Source: Ophioceras dolichostomum
Taxonomy: Eukaryota > Ascomycota > Sordariomycetes > Magnaporthales > Ophioceraceae
Assembly: GCA_003049485.1 (NCBI GenBank)
Contig: PYST01000030.1
Span: forward strand, 7,164-71,163
Direction of reading: 5' to 3'
Length of the DNA stretch: 64,000 bases
Positions 39,303 through 51,284 of this stretch are shown in pieces; the stretch's first letter is position 1; each line of letters starts with the position of its first letter. The notes beneath the pieces are model-generated. The model made no database searches, was not told where the DNA came from, and was given only the letters and a program-made list of their open reading frames with translations. A program made the translations under genes and the position numbers.

Positions 39303-40124
39303 AGCATCAACTTCCATTCTGAACACTTTGCTCCTGCAGAAGGTACAGACTGGTGGCGTTCTGCATCCTCTTCGCTCCCTTCTCATCGACTGGTCCATCT
39401 TTCGCCCGCTACTGGCGTGAGGGGAAGACTTAACGGACTGTGATTCCACAAGTCTAGACGAGCCCGGTGCTTTCGTACGAAAATCACCTCAAGCTGGTTC
39501 TCATATTCCAAGAGAACCCGGCTCCTGATTTTCTTTCATCCAACCCCTTCTCTCATTTTCAACACGTGAGCCCAGCCTCACTTGCGGATCTTGACTCATA
39601 ACGCACACGAGCCCTTCTTTCTTCTCCCAATCTGTTTCGTATGCCTCCTGTGTGTCCACTTCTGTTGAGCATTTTGATCTTGCCTGTTAGATACTAGGCA
39701 CTTACCGACATAGAACCTCCCTTGTACATACTCACCCGTAACCGTATAAATGAAGCTTGTTAAACTGAGCCTGGAGCCTTAAATCTTGACATGTGGTATT
39801 TGTACTGGATGACCTCATGAGCTTCGTATCTGACAATTGACGATTTTTGTTACTCTCCTCAACATATTCGCCCTCGCGTTTGCTATTCTCAACTCTTCAT
39901 TATTGCGGCTCCATAGCCCAACCACCTCCCTCTACTCTAGCAATAACGCCAGATCAAAATCTACCAAAGCAAGCTGCTTCTGAAGCCATCTCAGAGAAAT
40001 GAGTATGTAGTCTCCAGGTCATTGAAACAAGCCTCTATTTCTTTAGATTGATCCAGTCCCTGCCGGGCTTCCAAGGTGCCTCTAAAGGACGTATATACTT
40101 TCAATTTGTCTATCAAGTATGGCT
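39303..40124. other. Convergent 3' intergenic region
   Basis: It lies between the tail-to-tail tetraspanin and NIPA-type genes. A TATAAATGAAGC stretch near 39.75 kb could be a polyadenylation positioning element. No coding sequence or repeats were seen. Confidence 0.6.
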
Positions 40125-42089
40125 TTATACAGCTGTGGAGTCACCACCACCACCACCATCACCACCACTCCTGCGACCCGGCGCACCGGCACCGGAGTTG
40201 AACATGCTGGGCCCAGCCTCCGCGTCGGGCCCTCCGTCATCGCCTCCTTCTGGCTGGTCTCTATATGGCGGCCAAGCCGCGGAGGGGCCGTCTGTCGCCG
40301 ACGCCGGGTCCTTGCCCTTGCCCGACTTGTTCCACCACCTCATCTTCCAGAGGCCCCCGATGGCATCCTGCAGGCCGCTGCCCGCTGTACTCTTGCGCCG
40401 CGTCCTCCGGGCCTGGAACCCGGGGAAGCCGGTCGACTTCCTCCTTCGCCGGAATCTGCGCGGCAGACCTCCTTCTACGTCTGAGGGGCCGCCTAGACCC
40501 CTCTCGCCGCCGTCGTCCGTCCCGATTTCCAGCGGGATGCTGCCGCTGCTCACGCCGCGCTGCGGGACAAGGAGAGAGTCCGCCTCGCCGGCGGAGGCGT
40601 GGGCACCGAGGGCGGGCAGCGTATGGCTTCTGTGACGGGAGAAGACGGGGGAGGCAGGGCGGTCGCGGTCTTCCAGCTCTCCCCAGATCTCGACCCGCTC
40701 GGCCCAGCTGGTCCTCTTCGTCGAGGGCGCCAGGGACTTCTTGCGCGGGGGTGTCATCGACGTGGAGCGCTGGTGACTTTGCTGCCGCTCGCTGATGGCC
40801 AGCGAGGAGCGGTCCGGCCCAAAAGTCTGGTACGAGTAATGCCTCGGCAAGATGTCCTCCTCATCCCCCATGTCGGAGCCAAGGAGCAGATCTTCTTCCT
40901 CTTCTTCGCCATCGGTATCTTCTACGAGGCCTAGTCCAGGCGCCAGGGAGGATTGGCCGACGGCAGGCGGGTGTTGTTCGTCGCTGAGACGCCACGAGAG
41001 CGCTAGCACGCCGGACAACAAGATGACGGTGCCAAGGGAGATCAGCAGCGCCGACCTGAGGCTCAGCTGATTCACCTGGTCGAAGTAGATGAGTCCATCC
41101 AGGATGGCAATGATGTTATATATGCAGAACACAAGTGGGTACAGAACTGATGTCGAAACCAGCTTGAGGCCCCTGTGTAGATAGTAGAGCTGGATCAGGG
41201 CCAGCACTACTAGCGCGATGAGCAGCACCCACGACTGCCAGTAGACAAACTGGTTGTTCCCGCCCGAGAGGGTGCTGATGACGAGCTCAACGGCGGACTT
41301 GGCCACCAGCAGCAGGTGCGCGGACAGGATGCCGCTGATGCAGCCGTAGGCTAGGCCCCGCACGAGCCTGAAGCGCGCGTTCTGCGATACGCTGGAGAAG
41401 TGGTTGATAGCGTCGATGACGACGGCGACGGCGACGACGAGCACGCCCTGGAGGCACATCCAGACCACGAATGGGGTGCGCGCCATGAGCTCTAGAAGCT
41501 CATCCAACGTATGCGACGGCGAAGGGATCGCGCCGAAGATGGCGATGAGCACGGCGCCCGTGCACACCAGCAGCGTTCCCCAGATCGACCACCTCGTGAA
41601 CGGCTCGCCCAGGATCAGCGTCGCGCATATCGAGTTGAACACCAGACCCGAGGCCTGCAGCGTGGAAAGCACCGGCAGAGGCAAGGTCGAGATCTGCACG
41701 GTGCTGCCCAGGATGTTGGCGGCCACAAACATTCCCATCCCCAGCTGCCACCTCCTCCTCCGGTGCGGCGGGCGTCTGATGTCATGGGGACCCTTCTCAT
41801 CTTCAAGGATGTGCGATTTTCGTTGCAATGTTATGCCGAGGCTTTGGACGCTGGTTGACAAGAGACCTACGATAATTCCGATCTATTTGGCACAATGAGG
41901 GGTTAGATTAGCTACCCGATCGCGGAAGGAGAGCTTCCCTAGGTAGGTGGCAGGTAAGGGGGCAGTAGGAGCTTGGGTGGTGGTGGCAATAGAGAGAGAA
42001 AGAGACGGAGGAGGCGGCGGAGGCGGCGTGTCGGACGGACAACGTACAAAGATGTTCCCTCCAGGGGACACGCTGCGAATTGAAGCCAT
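40125..42089 (-). CDS. NIPA-type (DUF803) magnesium transporter-like membrane protein
   Basis: Two minus-strand exons, 42089-42048 (14 codons) and 41882-40125, join in phase 0 across a 165-base intron (GTACGT donor, TAG acceptor) to give 599 residues. The join restores the first membrane span, MASIRSVSPGGNIF followed by IGIIVGLLSTSVQS, which is cut off if only the long exon is read. About nine hydrophobic spans cover residues 13-305, with family signatures including LQASGLVFN and LKLVSTSVLYPLVF. The C-terminal 290 residues are cytosolic in character: acidic runs, Ser/Arg-rich, disordered, ending in a Gly/Asp-rich tail. NIPA proteins belong to the drug/metabolite transporter superfamily; animal members move Mg2+, while the substrate of the fungal members is less certain. 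It is divergent from vma4 across 1.3 kb. Confidence 0.88.
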
Positions 42090-43412
42090 TGCGCCACCTG
42101 CAGGAGACGAGTCTTCATTTGGCGACAGGAAGAACGGGATGTGAGGCGCCAGGCCGACTGCGCATCTCACACGATTCTAGACGTTCAGGATTCGAGGGCG
42201 ACGAAGCCGGAATGCAGCCTTGGTTCGGGGGTTGGAGGTTTAAAAAAGTCGGGATAAAAAAAGCGTCCCGGCTTTCGAGGTAGGAGCGGAAGAGCAACGC
42301 CGCAAATGCCGTGGAGGAGGAGTCAGAAACAAAAATGAAGGCCGGTGCGAGGGAGGCCACGCCGTGACGATGTTGAGACCGAGACGACGCGGCGATGATG
42401 GGAGAGAAGGAATAGGGTTTATGGGACGGCGGACAGACAGCGGCCCCTCTCCCTCAACTCTCCCTTCGAGGTGGCGCTTTAGCGTTAGTCTTTGGGTTCG
42501 AGGGGAGGTTCAGCGGCGTAGGCCTGGCCCCATTCCCCATTCAAGCTTTACGCACACCGCAAGATGGCGTCCAGGGATGATGAGGGGGACCCGTCGCCCG
42601 ATTTCGAAGCCCCGGTGAATGATACCGTAAACAGGCGATGACTACAGCAGGAAATAAAAGACTACAAAGAGAGGAAAAGAAGTACAGGAAGGTCGTTCAG
42701 TAGGTGAATAATAGCTGGGCATCGGCCCAGAATTGCAGAAGGAAGCGGTCGGGTTGCCTGCTCGTCACAGGCGAAACACTGGGCCTTTCTACGGGCGCCT
42801 GAGTGCCAATGATTCAATGGTTCCAGGGTTCTTCGGGGCCTGACAGGACGCATGAGAATCCCGCCCCTCTACTGGAAGGTCAGATGTGGCGGTGTCCGAT
42901 GACGCCTGGGACGCCCGCTGGCGTTGCCCCGAGACCTGACTGAGACCTGAAAAGCCGGAAGCGGATTATCTCCTCCAGCGCCTAAGGTTGCAGCACTCGA
43001 GCCCCGTTTCGCAATTATGTCATCTGAGGCTGAGGCACCTGTGCCGGGTGGGGCAGGTTGCCGTTAGCGGGCGGCCAGCTTCTCTCTTCGTCACTCCGCC
43101 TTTTGCTTGGCGGAGCGGAGAACCGAAGCTGTGCTCCAACAACGGAGTGAGCTCGGGGTTGTCTGTTAGTGATACCGCAACCACAAGCAGGTGTCTTCGC
43201 ACGACGATTCGCCAACACCCTAAGATCCTACGATCAATCGTGATACCTTTCCGAATCTATCCCCCGTCCATTTGCGGAATAGCACCTTTCATTTTGGGCA
43301 AGCCATTTCTTTCATCGGGAGCTTTCATCTCTCCCAGCTTGCTCTGTCGCTCTCTGCTCTGCTCTCCTCTAAACCCCGCTCCCCCTGTTGCTCCTCCTGA
43401 CCAGCCGCCAAC
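42090..43412. promoter_or_regulatory. Divergent promoter region of the NIPA-type gene and vma4
   Basis: 1.3 kb between two head-to-head genes. No separate coding sequence was recognised. The final 150 bases before vma4 are C/T-rich, the usual look of a fungal core promoter and leader. No specific operator can be assigned by eye. Confidence 0.6.
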
Positions 43413-44367
43413 ATGTCGCAAGTACACGCCCTGTCCGACGACCAGGTAAGAGAATCACTTTGATGAAATGGGAACTTCGACCCGAACAGCCGGTCCCAAA
43501 TCCCTTTAATGCTTCGCTCCCCAGCAGCAACCGTTCACCATCAATCCGTCGCAAACGATGCCGCCTACTAATCCAACGCCCGTCGCCGTCCCCCCTCCCC
43601 TCCCTCCTCTACAGGTCGGACAGGAGCTCCGCAAGATGACGGCCTTCATCAAGCAAGAAGCGATGGAAAAAGCGCGCGAGATCGAGATCAAGGCCGAGGA
43701 GGAGTTCGCGATCGAGAAGTCCAAGCTGGTGCGCCAGGAGACGGACGCCATCGACGTCGCGTACGAGAAGAAGTTCAAGCAGGCCACCATGTCGCAGCAG
43801 ATCACCCGCTCGACGGTGGCCAACAAGACGCGGCTCAAGATCCTGGGCGCCCGCCAGTCGCTGCTGGACGACCTGTTCGACCTCGCCTCGCAGCGCCTGG
43901 CCGAGGGGACCAAGGACAAGAAGAAGTACACCGAGATCGTCAAGAACCTGCTCCTGGAGGGGTTCTACACCCTCAGGGAGCCGCAGGTGCAGGTCCGCGC
44001 GCGCAAGGCCGACACGGACGTGGTCAAGGCCGCCATCGACGAGGCGGCGAAGGAGTACAAGAAGAACATGGGCTCGGACGTCAAGGCGACTATTGATGAG
44101 TCGAACCCAATCCCTGACGGAAGGTTGGTGGTGCCTTTGCTCTCGCCCCTGCATGCATGTTAACCCGGTGGTGTGCTGCCCTGATTTTCTGACCATTTTT
44201 TATATCCTCGATACAGCGCCGGCGGCGTCGCCATCCTCGGCGCGGGAGGCAAGATTGAGATCGACAACACATTCGAGGCGAGATTGGCCATCCTCAATAC
44301 CAGTGCCCTGCCAGCCATGAGAGAGGCTTTGTTTGGCAAGAACCCCAACCGCAAATTCTACGACTGA
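43413..44367 (+). CDS. V-type proton ATPase subunit E
   Basis: Exons 43413-43445 (11 codons), 43615-44123 and 44217-44367 encode 230 residues. Joins are phase 0 (CAG to GTC) and phase 2 (the split Ser codon in DG-S-AGG). Subunit E (Vma4) forms, with subunit G, the peripheral stalks that hold the V1 catalytic head against the membrane Vo ring, allowing ATP-driven acidification of vacuoles and endosomes. The N-terminal half is a long charged coiled coil (about residues 12-110) with the conserved run IKQEAMEKAREIEIKAEEEF. The C-terminal domain includes GGVAILGAGGKIEIDNTFEARL and ends with NPNRKFYD, both diagnostic. The start, MSQVHALSDDQ, is the usual N-terminus of fungal orthologues. Its 3' end converges on the Nse6/SLF2-like gene. 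Confidence 0.97.
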
Positions 44368-44783
44368 AAGACAATATCGGGAGTCGTTTTCTTGGGTTTC
44401 AAGTCTTTGGGTTGTAGTCGGGTTGTTGGGTTGTGTATTGTAAACCTTGTAAAGCCTGTTTTCGCCCCCTATTCACATCAAATACGCACAACAACGGTTG
44501 TCTTTGTCGTTCAGCCCTCGCCCGTAGGAGTGAGCTGCCTTGAGCTGTTGTGACATCGAAGTGGCGTCATTCGTCGTATCTGAATTGTTGTCTCCAGCCC
44601 ATCCACTATTCGTTAGGGGCAGTCTCGTGACGAGAGCGTAGGGTATCTATTGAGAGAGAGAGAGAGAGAGAGAAAAAAAAAAAAGAGCGAAGCGTCCTTC
44701 TCCCTCTGTTCCAGTTAGGTGAGACGTCCTATTGCCCGCCATATTGTCCTCATTGCCCAAGAGCGTTGTTGAGCTCCCCGGTA
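44368..44783. other. Convergent 3' region with GA microsatellite
   Basis: Short tail-to-tail interval holding the vma4 3' untranslated region and the end of the opposing gene. A GA dinucleotide run plus a poly-A run occupies 44652-44684. Confidence 0.7.
44652..44684 (+). repeat. GA microsatellite followed by poly-A
   Basis: Roughly ten GA units (44652-44672) run directly into about twelve A residues. Confidence 0.85.
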
Positions 44784-46752
44784 TTAGCTATCATGGAATT
44801 TTACCATTGCCTCGTTCGACTTTTTGAAGAAAGGTTTGAGCGTCTGCTGCTTAAACCGGGGCACGATATCGCCATCGTCATCATCATCATGCTTCATGAT
44901 CCCGTCGAAGATGTTCGGCTTGCGCGCCGACTTCGTCCGCACTGCATGCGTCAGCCTGTCCGGGATCCACTGCGCCAGCGACTTTGCGTCCAGCCGTGAG
45001 GAGTGACTACCCCCGGTAGCTTGGATGCCGACGTGGATGCGCCTAACAAGCCCACAGAGCTCGTCCACCTCTTCGTCGAAGCGCTTCTCTCCTCGCCCGA
45101 GCCCATCGTCGACGACGACGTCGAGAAGGCTGAGCATGCCTGTCAGTTGATGGTAGTCTGTTTGGGCACCGATGGAGAATGCTCTCGAGCCCACGCGGTT
45201 AGTGACGGCCCGCATGCTTGTGGCCTCTTCGGGCTTCTGCTTGGCCAGTTCAGGTTTGTCGAAGAAGGATGCGATGGCAAGCCGTCGTCGAAAGTCATGA
45301 AGACGCGTCGTGGTTGGACTGATGCACGACAGGACCTGGCATCGGAGGAAGGCCCCTTCTACTGCACTTAGGAGACATGCGCCTGCGTCAAAGCACTATT
45401 AAGCTGTCAGATGGGCGTAAAGGGGAGGTGGAGCAAGGATAGAAGCTTACGTATTGATTCCACTTGTCATCCTGGACTGAGCCAGCAACGGATGCAAGTG
45501 CATCTTCGTAGCCTTCAAAGACATCCGCATTTTCGATGACGAGGGTATCGACTCCTAATCGAAGCAGTATTTTCGTAATAAAAATTGTTGTCTCATAGCC
45601 AATGGCCGGCGACCCGGGATCGGCGGGGAAGCGACTGCCGAAAAGTGCCGTGACAAGTTGCAGAATTGATATTAGAAGCCCCCGGTTTTTCTCGGGGAAA
45701 GCGTCTTGACGCTGGGGGACGAACTTCAGCTTCGACGAGAGATCGACAAGGCTGTCCTCTAAGGCACCGAGGGAGCGGAAGAGGTTGCGGAGACACTCCG
45801 AGTCTACCACACATCCGAGAGGCTGCGTCCGACTCTCGCATACAGTAGCGATGTACTGCTCTCGGAGTTTCTTATCCTCCTCGCGGGAAACCTGATACAG
45901 AATCCACTCAAGGACCTCTTTACCAGGGACGAAGCCATGGGAGATCATTTGCAGGGGCATGCCAAAGAGGAAGTGCTGCCTTCTCGCCTTGGCGTCCCGG
46001 AGGCATTTCCAGACGCCGTCTGCCTTCTTCGTGGGGAAGGGTTCAGGGGGTTGAGCATCAGGGTCGAAATTCTGCTGGAAGAAGTACCAGCACTTGCGGG
46101 TTGCGGTGATGTCAGTCCGCTTGATGGCCCGCCGGATCTTCTCCTGGACGCCGGCGCCGGCGCCATCCTCGTCCTCGTCGCCCGCATACCCGGCCAGTTG
46201 CCCCTCCAGGGCATCGTTCGCATCGACGACCCGGTCGGCCGAGAGGTCGTCCTGCGCAGAGAAGAGCGCCTCCAGCCTTTTCCTCCGCTCTTCTGCGGCT
46301 ATGTCGGCCTCGTTGAGGCGCAGGAGCGCGCTCATGTCGTACTTGTGTGCCTCCTGAGTCCTCTTGGTCCTGATGCTCAGCGGGGTGTGATGAGCGACCC
46401 GCTTAGCCTTGGGAGTCACGCAAGGATCCCGCTTGGCGGCGGCGGCGGCGGCTGGGTTGACCCGCCGCCAGAGCGTGTCGACGTCCACAAGAGAGTCATC
46501 GGAGGAGTCGTCATCACTGTCTGAGTCCTGGATGACGGCATCACGAGGCCGGCCAGGGGGGGTTGCTAGCTTAGGATCTGGGGACGACGGAGCCTCGTCA
46601 TTAGACGAGCCTAGCGCCGACGAGAGCGAAAATGTGTCGCCCGGAGGCCCAGCCCGAGGTTCAGTCGGCGGCGGAGTTTGCTGTGCCAGCGGAGTCGGTC
46701 GAACTGGTGGGGCCTGGAAAAATGACCGGATATCCTGCGCTCGGCCAGCCAT
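44784..46752 (-). CDS. Putative Smc5/6-associated protein (Nse6/SLF2-like) with PIP-type motifs at both ends
   Basis: Minus-strand exons 46752-45451 and 45395-44784 (phase 0, GTAAGC donor, TAATAG acceptor) encode 637 residues. The nearer CAG acceptor at 45386 would bring an early stop, so TAATAG is chosen. Residues 1-165 are disordered and acidic/Ser-rich. Residues 165-240 are charged and possibly coiled. A helical region follows, with signatures FLFGMPLQMISHGFVPGKEV and WILYQVSREEDKKLREQYI. This reminds me of the CANIN domain of Nse6/SLF2 proteins that load Smc5/6 at damaged DNA, but I could not test this; a different genome-maintenance protein is possible. The C-terminus has a perfect PCNA-interaction motif, QQTLKPFF (residues 617-624), and the N-terminus a PIP-like AQDIRSFF (residues 5-12). 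Gene structure is more certain than function. Confidence 0.6.
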
Positions 46753-47516
46753 TCTGGCTGCCTAAAGTGTCCCCAGCAGCAACGTCCGTGGTCGACACAA
46801 GACGGAAGCAGAAGGATCGCCTATTGCCAGTCCGTGGCGCAAACTCAAGGTAGGGTGCATGACCGGCCCAGCGTGCACCAGAGGTTCAAAAAGAGGTATG
46901 TGGCTGTGATGGAATGCAAGGAGGGGCTGTGACGCGATTTCGAGTATTTGACGCGTTTCGGTGATTAGATAAGATCTTGATTAGGATCAAGGCATCACTG
47001 ACTGAGTGGCTTTTGTAAACATTTTCGAGAATGCATAGTGAACGATTGAACGGTCAAGTTTCTCTGGAAACCTAAGTTTCCAAGATACTTTTCTAGACGG
47101 TGCTTCAGTTAACCGACAGGCTCTGTTTCGAACTTTGCTTCCTGGGTTGGAATTAGTTTCACAACCGACGGCCTGGACCTGAGCGGCTGACGGGCGGCAG
47201 CGAATAATCCGGATCTCAGACCTTCAGGGGAGCTTTATGCAGGGGATCGCAGCCCCTGATTGCACAGGACTGCCAGCCAAAGGAAGGACTCGAGAAGTTG
47301 AGCTCTCCCCGCACAGAAGCATGTTAGGCAGACAGGTATCTCTTGCCTAGATGGGAGACGCACATATTTTGTCAGGAATACGGCTATTATGGTTGGCGAA
47401 ACCGGAATATCTCGACTGGTCGCTACGGTCGCAGTTCAGGGGTTCAAATACGGAGGATTGTAAGTTGTAGGCACCTGAAATAATCTAAAGATAATTGACG
47501 TTCGACTGGGCATCTT

Positions 47517-47665
47517 TCCACGGAGATCTGGGCCACAGAGCTCCACCACGTCGACGTGGTGATTCTGAATGCAACGGTCGCCTGGACTTGCTCCCCTCTT
47601 CCACCAGCGGTCTTGAGAATATCCCGATTGAGAAGGTCCACGAGACGGGACGTCGCTTGATCCCG
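47517..47665 (+). pseudogene. Possible short-chain dehydrogenase relic
   Basis: From 47523 one frame reads ELHHVDVVILNATVA, resembling the VDVVxxNAGxA strand-turn that follows the cofactor site in short-chain dehydrogenases. The frame is then lost, and from 47612 another frame reads LENIPIEKVHET, resembling the helix that normally comes next. No N-terminal TGxxxGIG cofactor motif, no YxxxK catalytic pair and no start codon were found. A frameshifted fragment of a dead gene is the best reading, but the match is short and may be chance. Confidence 0.25.
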
Positions 47666-50627
47666 ACGACACTCGGACACTCACGATCTCAGGAGTCGGG
47701 ACGCACCCAAGAAAACATCATTTTAGAGATTCTGGCGGCGATCATAAGGCAACGTATGCGTGGTACAAAACACGCGTCCAGACCGAAGAGCTGGGAAGGG
47801 GTAAGGGGCGCTTCATATGAGCCAGGCTAAGACCTTTCAGGGGCGGGAAATGAACGGCCAAAAACTGGGGTACTCGCATAATCGCCATTGGAATTTTGTT
47901 TCCGGTGTGGTCCTGGGAGGATGGAAAGTTGGTAACCGCTCTGGTTGATCAGGTTCATTGCAGATTTCGTTATTTCACCGCTTCCCGTGTCTCGTAAAGA
48001 ACGGTTGGTTCTGCTTACGGTTCCACCACACCACTCGATCGCATGGCCGAGGTGGCCAGCTAGTAAATCACGACCTGAAAGAGACCGGCGGGCCAACGAT
48101 GATTCAACTATGGAGTATGGCGCCGTTGGAAGCGAATCTCTCTTATGAAATGTCAATTGGTCGGGAAGCTACTACACCTTCCATATGCACGTCTCTGATG
48201 TCGTAATATTCGTCGTGGAACGTCTCAGATCCTCCTGCCGAGAGTCGGGTCATCAAGCCCGAGATGAAAGCCGCGCAAATTTGGACCACGGACAATCCGG
48301 GGGCTTCCCAATACAGGCTGTCGCCAAGTCGGAGGGTATTTTCGGGGCCAGCGACCCGCATCTTGACAGATCGTTGATGGTGTCGAGTAATGGGACATGG
48401 CAAAACGGCGTCATCAAAACGGGGCCTCGTCGTTGCGAAGTGCCACAAAGCAATGGCACAGACGTGTTTGTCGGCTGTTGTCCAACAACGTCACCATGCC
48501 TGTTTCGAGGTCAGTAGGCCGGTGGTGGTGGTGGCAGTACAGCTAAGGGCGGCGGAGTAGAACTCGGCCCCGAAGCAGCCGGTGTCCACTCCGCTATAGT
48601 TGTATACTGAGTGCTTGACGCCAACAACCACGACAACAGCCGGCCGATATTCCGAATGCCGTCAGTAGCGACATCAGCATAGGAAAGATGGGGACGGTAT
48701 TGAGACAGAGAGAGATGTAAAGATCTGTCTGATCTAGGGAAAAGGCCGTGATGAGCTTAACTCCTTCCGCCGGTCTGGGCTGAGTTCGATCCGGCCTCTC
48801 GGGGCATTCGGGCTGTGCGAGAATACACTGATATTCATCTCGGTGAGGGAGCGCGATTCTAGCGCTGTGGAGCCGAATCCAGGTTACTTACCACGTAATC
48901 CTTGCGGACGGCGACCCAGCCTCGGCCAGAAATACAACATGATCAACTCAGCAAACTCAGCAACTCGAAGGCCTGGCCAGGCGATCCCTCCCAAGTCATC
49001 GCGTGAAGTTCGATCCGCGCATCTCGGGTGTAGGGCTAGCCCCTGTCTAGTACGAAGATCCGACTATTCGCGACCGCCGTGACTGCCGTCATTCCTCCCT
49101 GGACTCTTGTCAGCGGCTAGACCCGGGCACCAAACTGGTAAAGACCGAAGGACGAAGGAAGGAGAAAGGAAAGCGTCTGTAATTTTGAAGGAGCATAGTC
49201 GGAGCGCGCTACTGCCGATACGGCCTTGAGTGGCACGACGGCAGCCCTTCTTTTGGGAGGATTCTTCCAGCGAGACAACAGGTCTCAGATTCAAACTGTC
49301 AGGGACAAAGAGAAAGGGACCGCCCAACCACCCCAAGACTGTCAGACAAAGTGTCATAGTTGGAGCTTCGCATGCACGAGACAAGCCATTCACTCAGCTC
49401 CCATTCATCATAAACGTTAGTTGAATTCATCCGTCCATCCCCACGGTGCTCCCGCCAGTTCCCGCCACTTGGCCGGTTAGCCAGGCCTCAACGAGGGCAA
49501 GGTGTTGGTGGAGAAGCCGTCTAGGACCGGATATTCGGGCCATGGTCTGCCCTCCTGTCCTCCTCTTCACCGCACCCCTCTCCTCGCTTCGGAACATCCG
49601 CATATGAAATGAAGAACACAACGCATTGGAAGCAGATATTTAGGGCTTAGGGATGCTCTGAGGGCAGGTGGGAGCCTGGAAGAGAACCAACATGAGCCAC
49701 GCATGTATCACATTGGCTCCTAAGTAACTGGCGACCCCTGAGCACATTAAGCTTCGGGACTGCTCTTCTTACCCGTCTCCCGCATCGTTAGGATCCCGTG
49801 AAGAAACGTAGGTTCTGCAACTATTCCGTGCTAACGGAGTATGTAGATCAAGTCAAAGCACTGAAAACTCGAATGTCGGAAAATGGAAAACGCCACAATC
49901 CAATTCCGAGCATTGTTTCAAGCGGTATTATTATCTGATTACCTGCTGAGGGGAAGAAGCAAAAGCTGCCGCCTGCTTGACTTGGCCACTCTGGCCGACA
50001 ATGCTGGCACGGCAGGCTGGCTGGCTGAGGAGATCTGGAACGGCTAATGATGCTTGGAGATGCAGCAACGTGTGGCAGAGTTTGGTTTGTAGGGGTAGTA
50101 GTAAGAAAAGTAAGCTGGGGCAGTGATGCGTCGCCCACACTAGAGTGACCCGACATCATCGTCGGGGACTTTCAGAGGTAGATGATAGGCTGCCGAAGCA
50201 GGTCAGGGTTTGCTGGCCTTGCTGACGGGCCACGGCTTTAGGCGCAAACGCCGTGAACTGTGGCTTTCAAGGTGTCACGGTGCTGTTGACCCGATATTGA
50301 CCAGATTCAGATGCTAGTTGGTAGCTGGGGGCATTGTTACCTGTAAGCTAGCGACTGTGGCCGTGACCGGTTTGCCCTGCCTGCCCGCCTGCCGCCCGTT
50401 GCTAAAGAACAGGTGTGGTGGAAGGACAGGAAAGGACTCGTGGAAGCCGTGGAAGCTGGAGGATGGGAGGGGATTGTTGATGCGATTCATGATTACCAAT
50501 TGTTTGTTCAATGTGTTGTAGGTGTCCACCCTCCCTAAGGCACCTACCTAGCGCGGTCCCGCAATTCCAACATACCTGATCCACCACTGCCACTTTGATC
50601 CGTCGTAGCCCACACGGTCCCTGGGTG

Positions 50628-50657
50628 GGCTCCCTGGCTCCCTGGCTCCCTGGCTCT
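50628..50657 (+). repeat. Octamer tandem repeat (GGCTCCCT)
   Basis: Nearly four consecutive copies of an eight-base unit in a non-coding context. Confidence 0.85.
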
Positions 50658-51284
50658 GTATCCCTTGTTCTCTTGGCTCCGCGCTACGTTGCCCATCTCA
50701 TCCACCATAATCCACCTTCGCCCTCGCTCTCTTAGAAGCCCGCAAGCCCGAGGCTTCCGACCAGCGTGGAACAAAAAAAATACGGATCAAAATTTCGAAA
50801 CGTTCTGCCAATCCCCTCCAGAGCCAACCTTCTCTCACGCAAATCATAGATACTACTACTACTATTACCTACAGGCTATTTACGCCTAGTCGTGGGACAG
50901 ACAATCTCTGGACGGCAGCTTCGTGGTCAGAAACCCGCGGCGGCGCACATCGACCATACATTTCCTGAAACTCCTGAGGCACTCGGGGTCTCCAACGGCC
51001 ATCCTCGACATTTTTGGCTGAGCGTCATTTTTGTCGACAGCGTCCGAACCTTCGCCCCTTCTCCACCGTCGATCGAGGCTTGTTCATTCACCGGAGAATT
51101 CAACTTCACCACCTCGAAACTGACGACAAACAAGAAAACTGGGCTCAGTCGCGTCGGAACCGTCGGTGGGGAGAGAGAGAGAGCGTGTGCGTGAGTGACG
51201 AGGCTCGCACCGGCCGCCAGCAGCCCGCCCCGGACTGGCCCACGAAGTCGAGTTGATCGGGCGCCTGCCCGCAACTTCCGGACC

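Larger units (their letters stand above)
46753..51284. other. 4.5 kb divergent interval with possible gene relics
   Basis: It separates the Nse6/SLF2-like gene (minus) from the flippase (plus). Near 47.52-47.66 kb the plus strand resembles part of a short-chain dehydrogenase split over two frames, and at 47.84-48.73 kb several minus-strand frames look faintly protein-like but are broken. An octamer repeat is at 50628-50657. Sequence from about 50.86 kb on is probably flippase leader, starting with an ACT/CTA run. No intact gene is supported. Confidence 0.5.
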
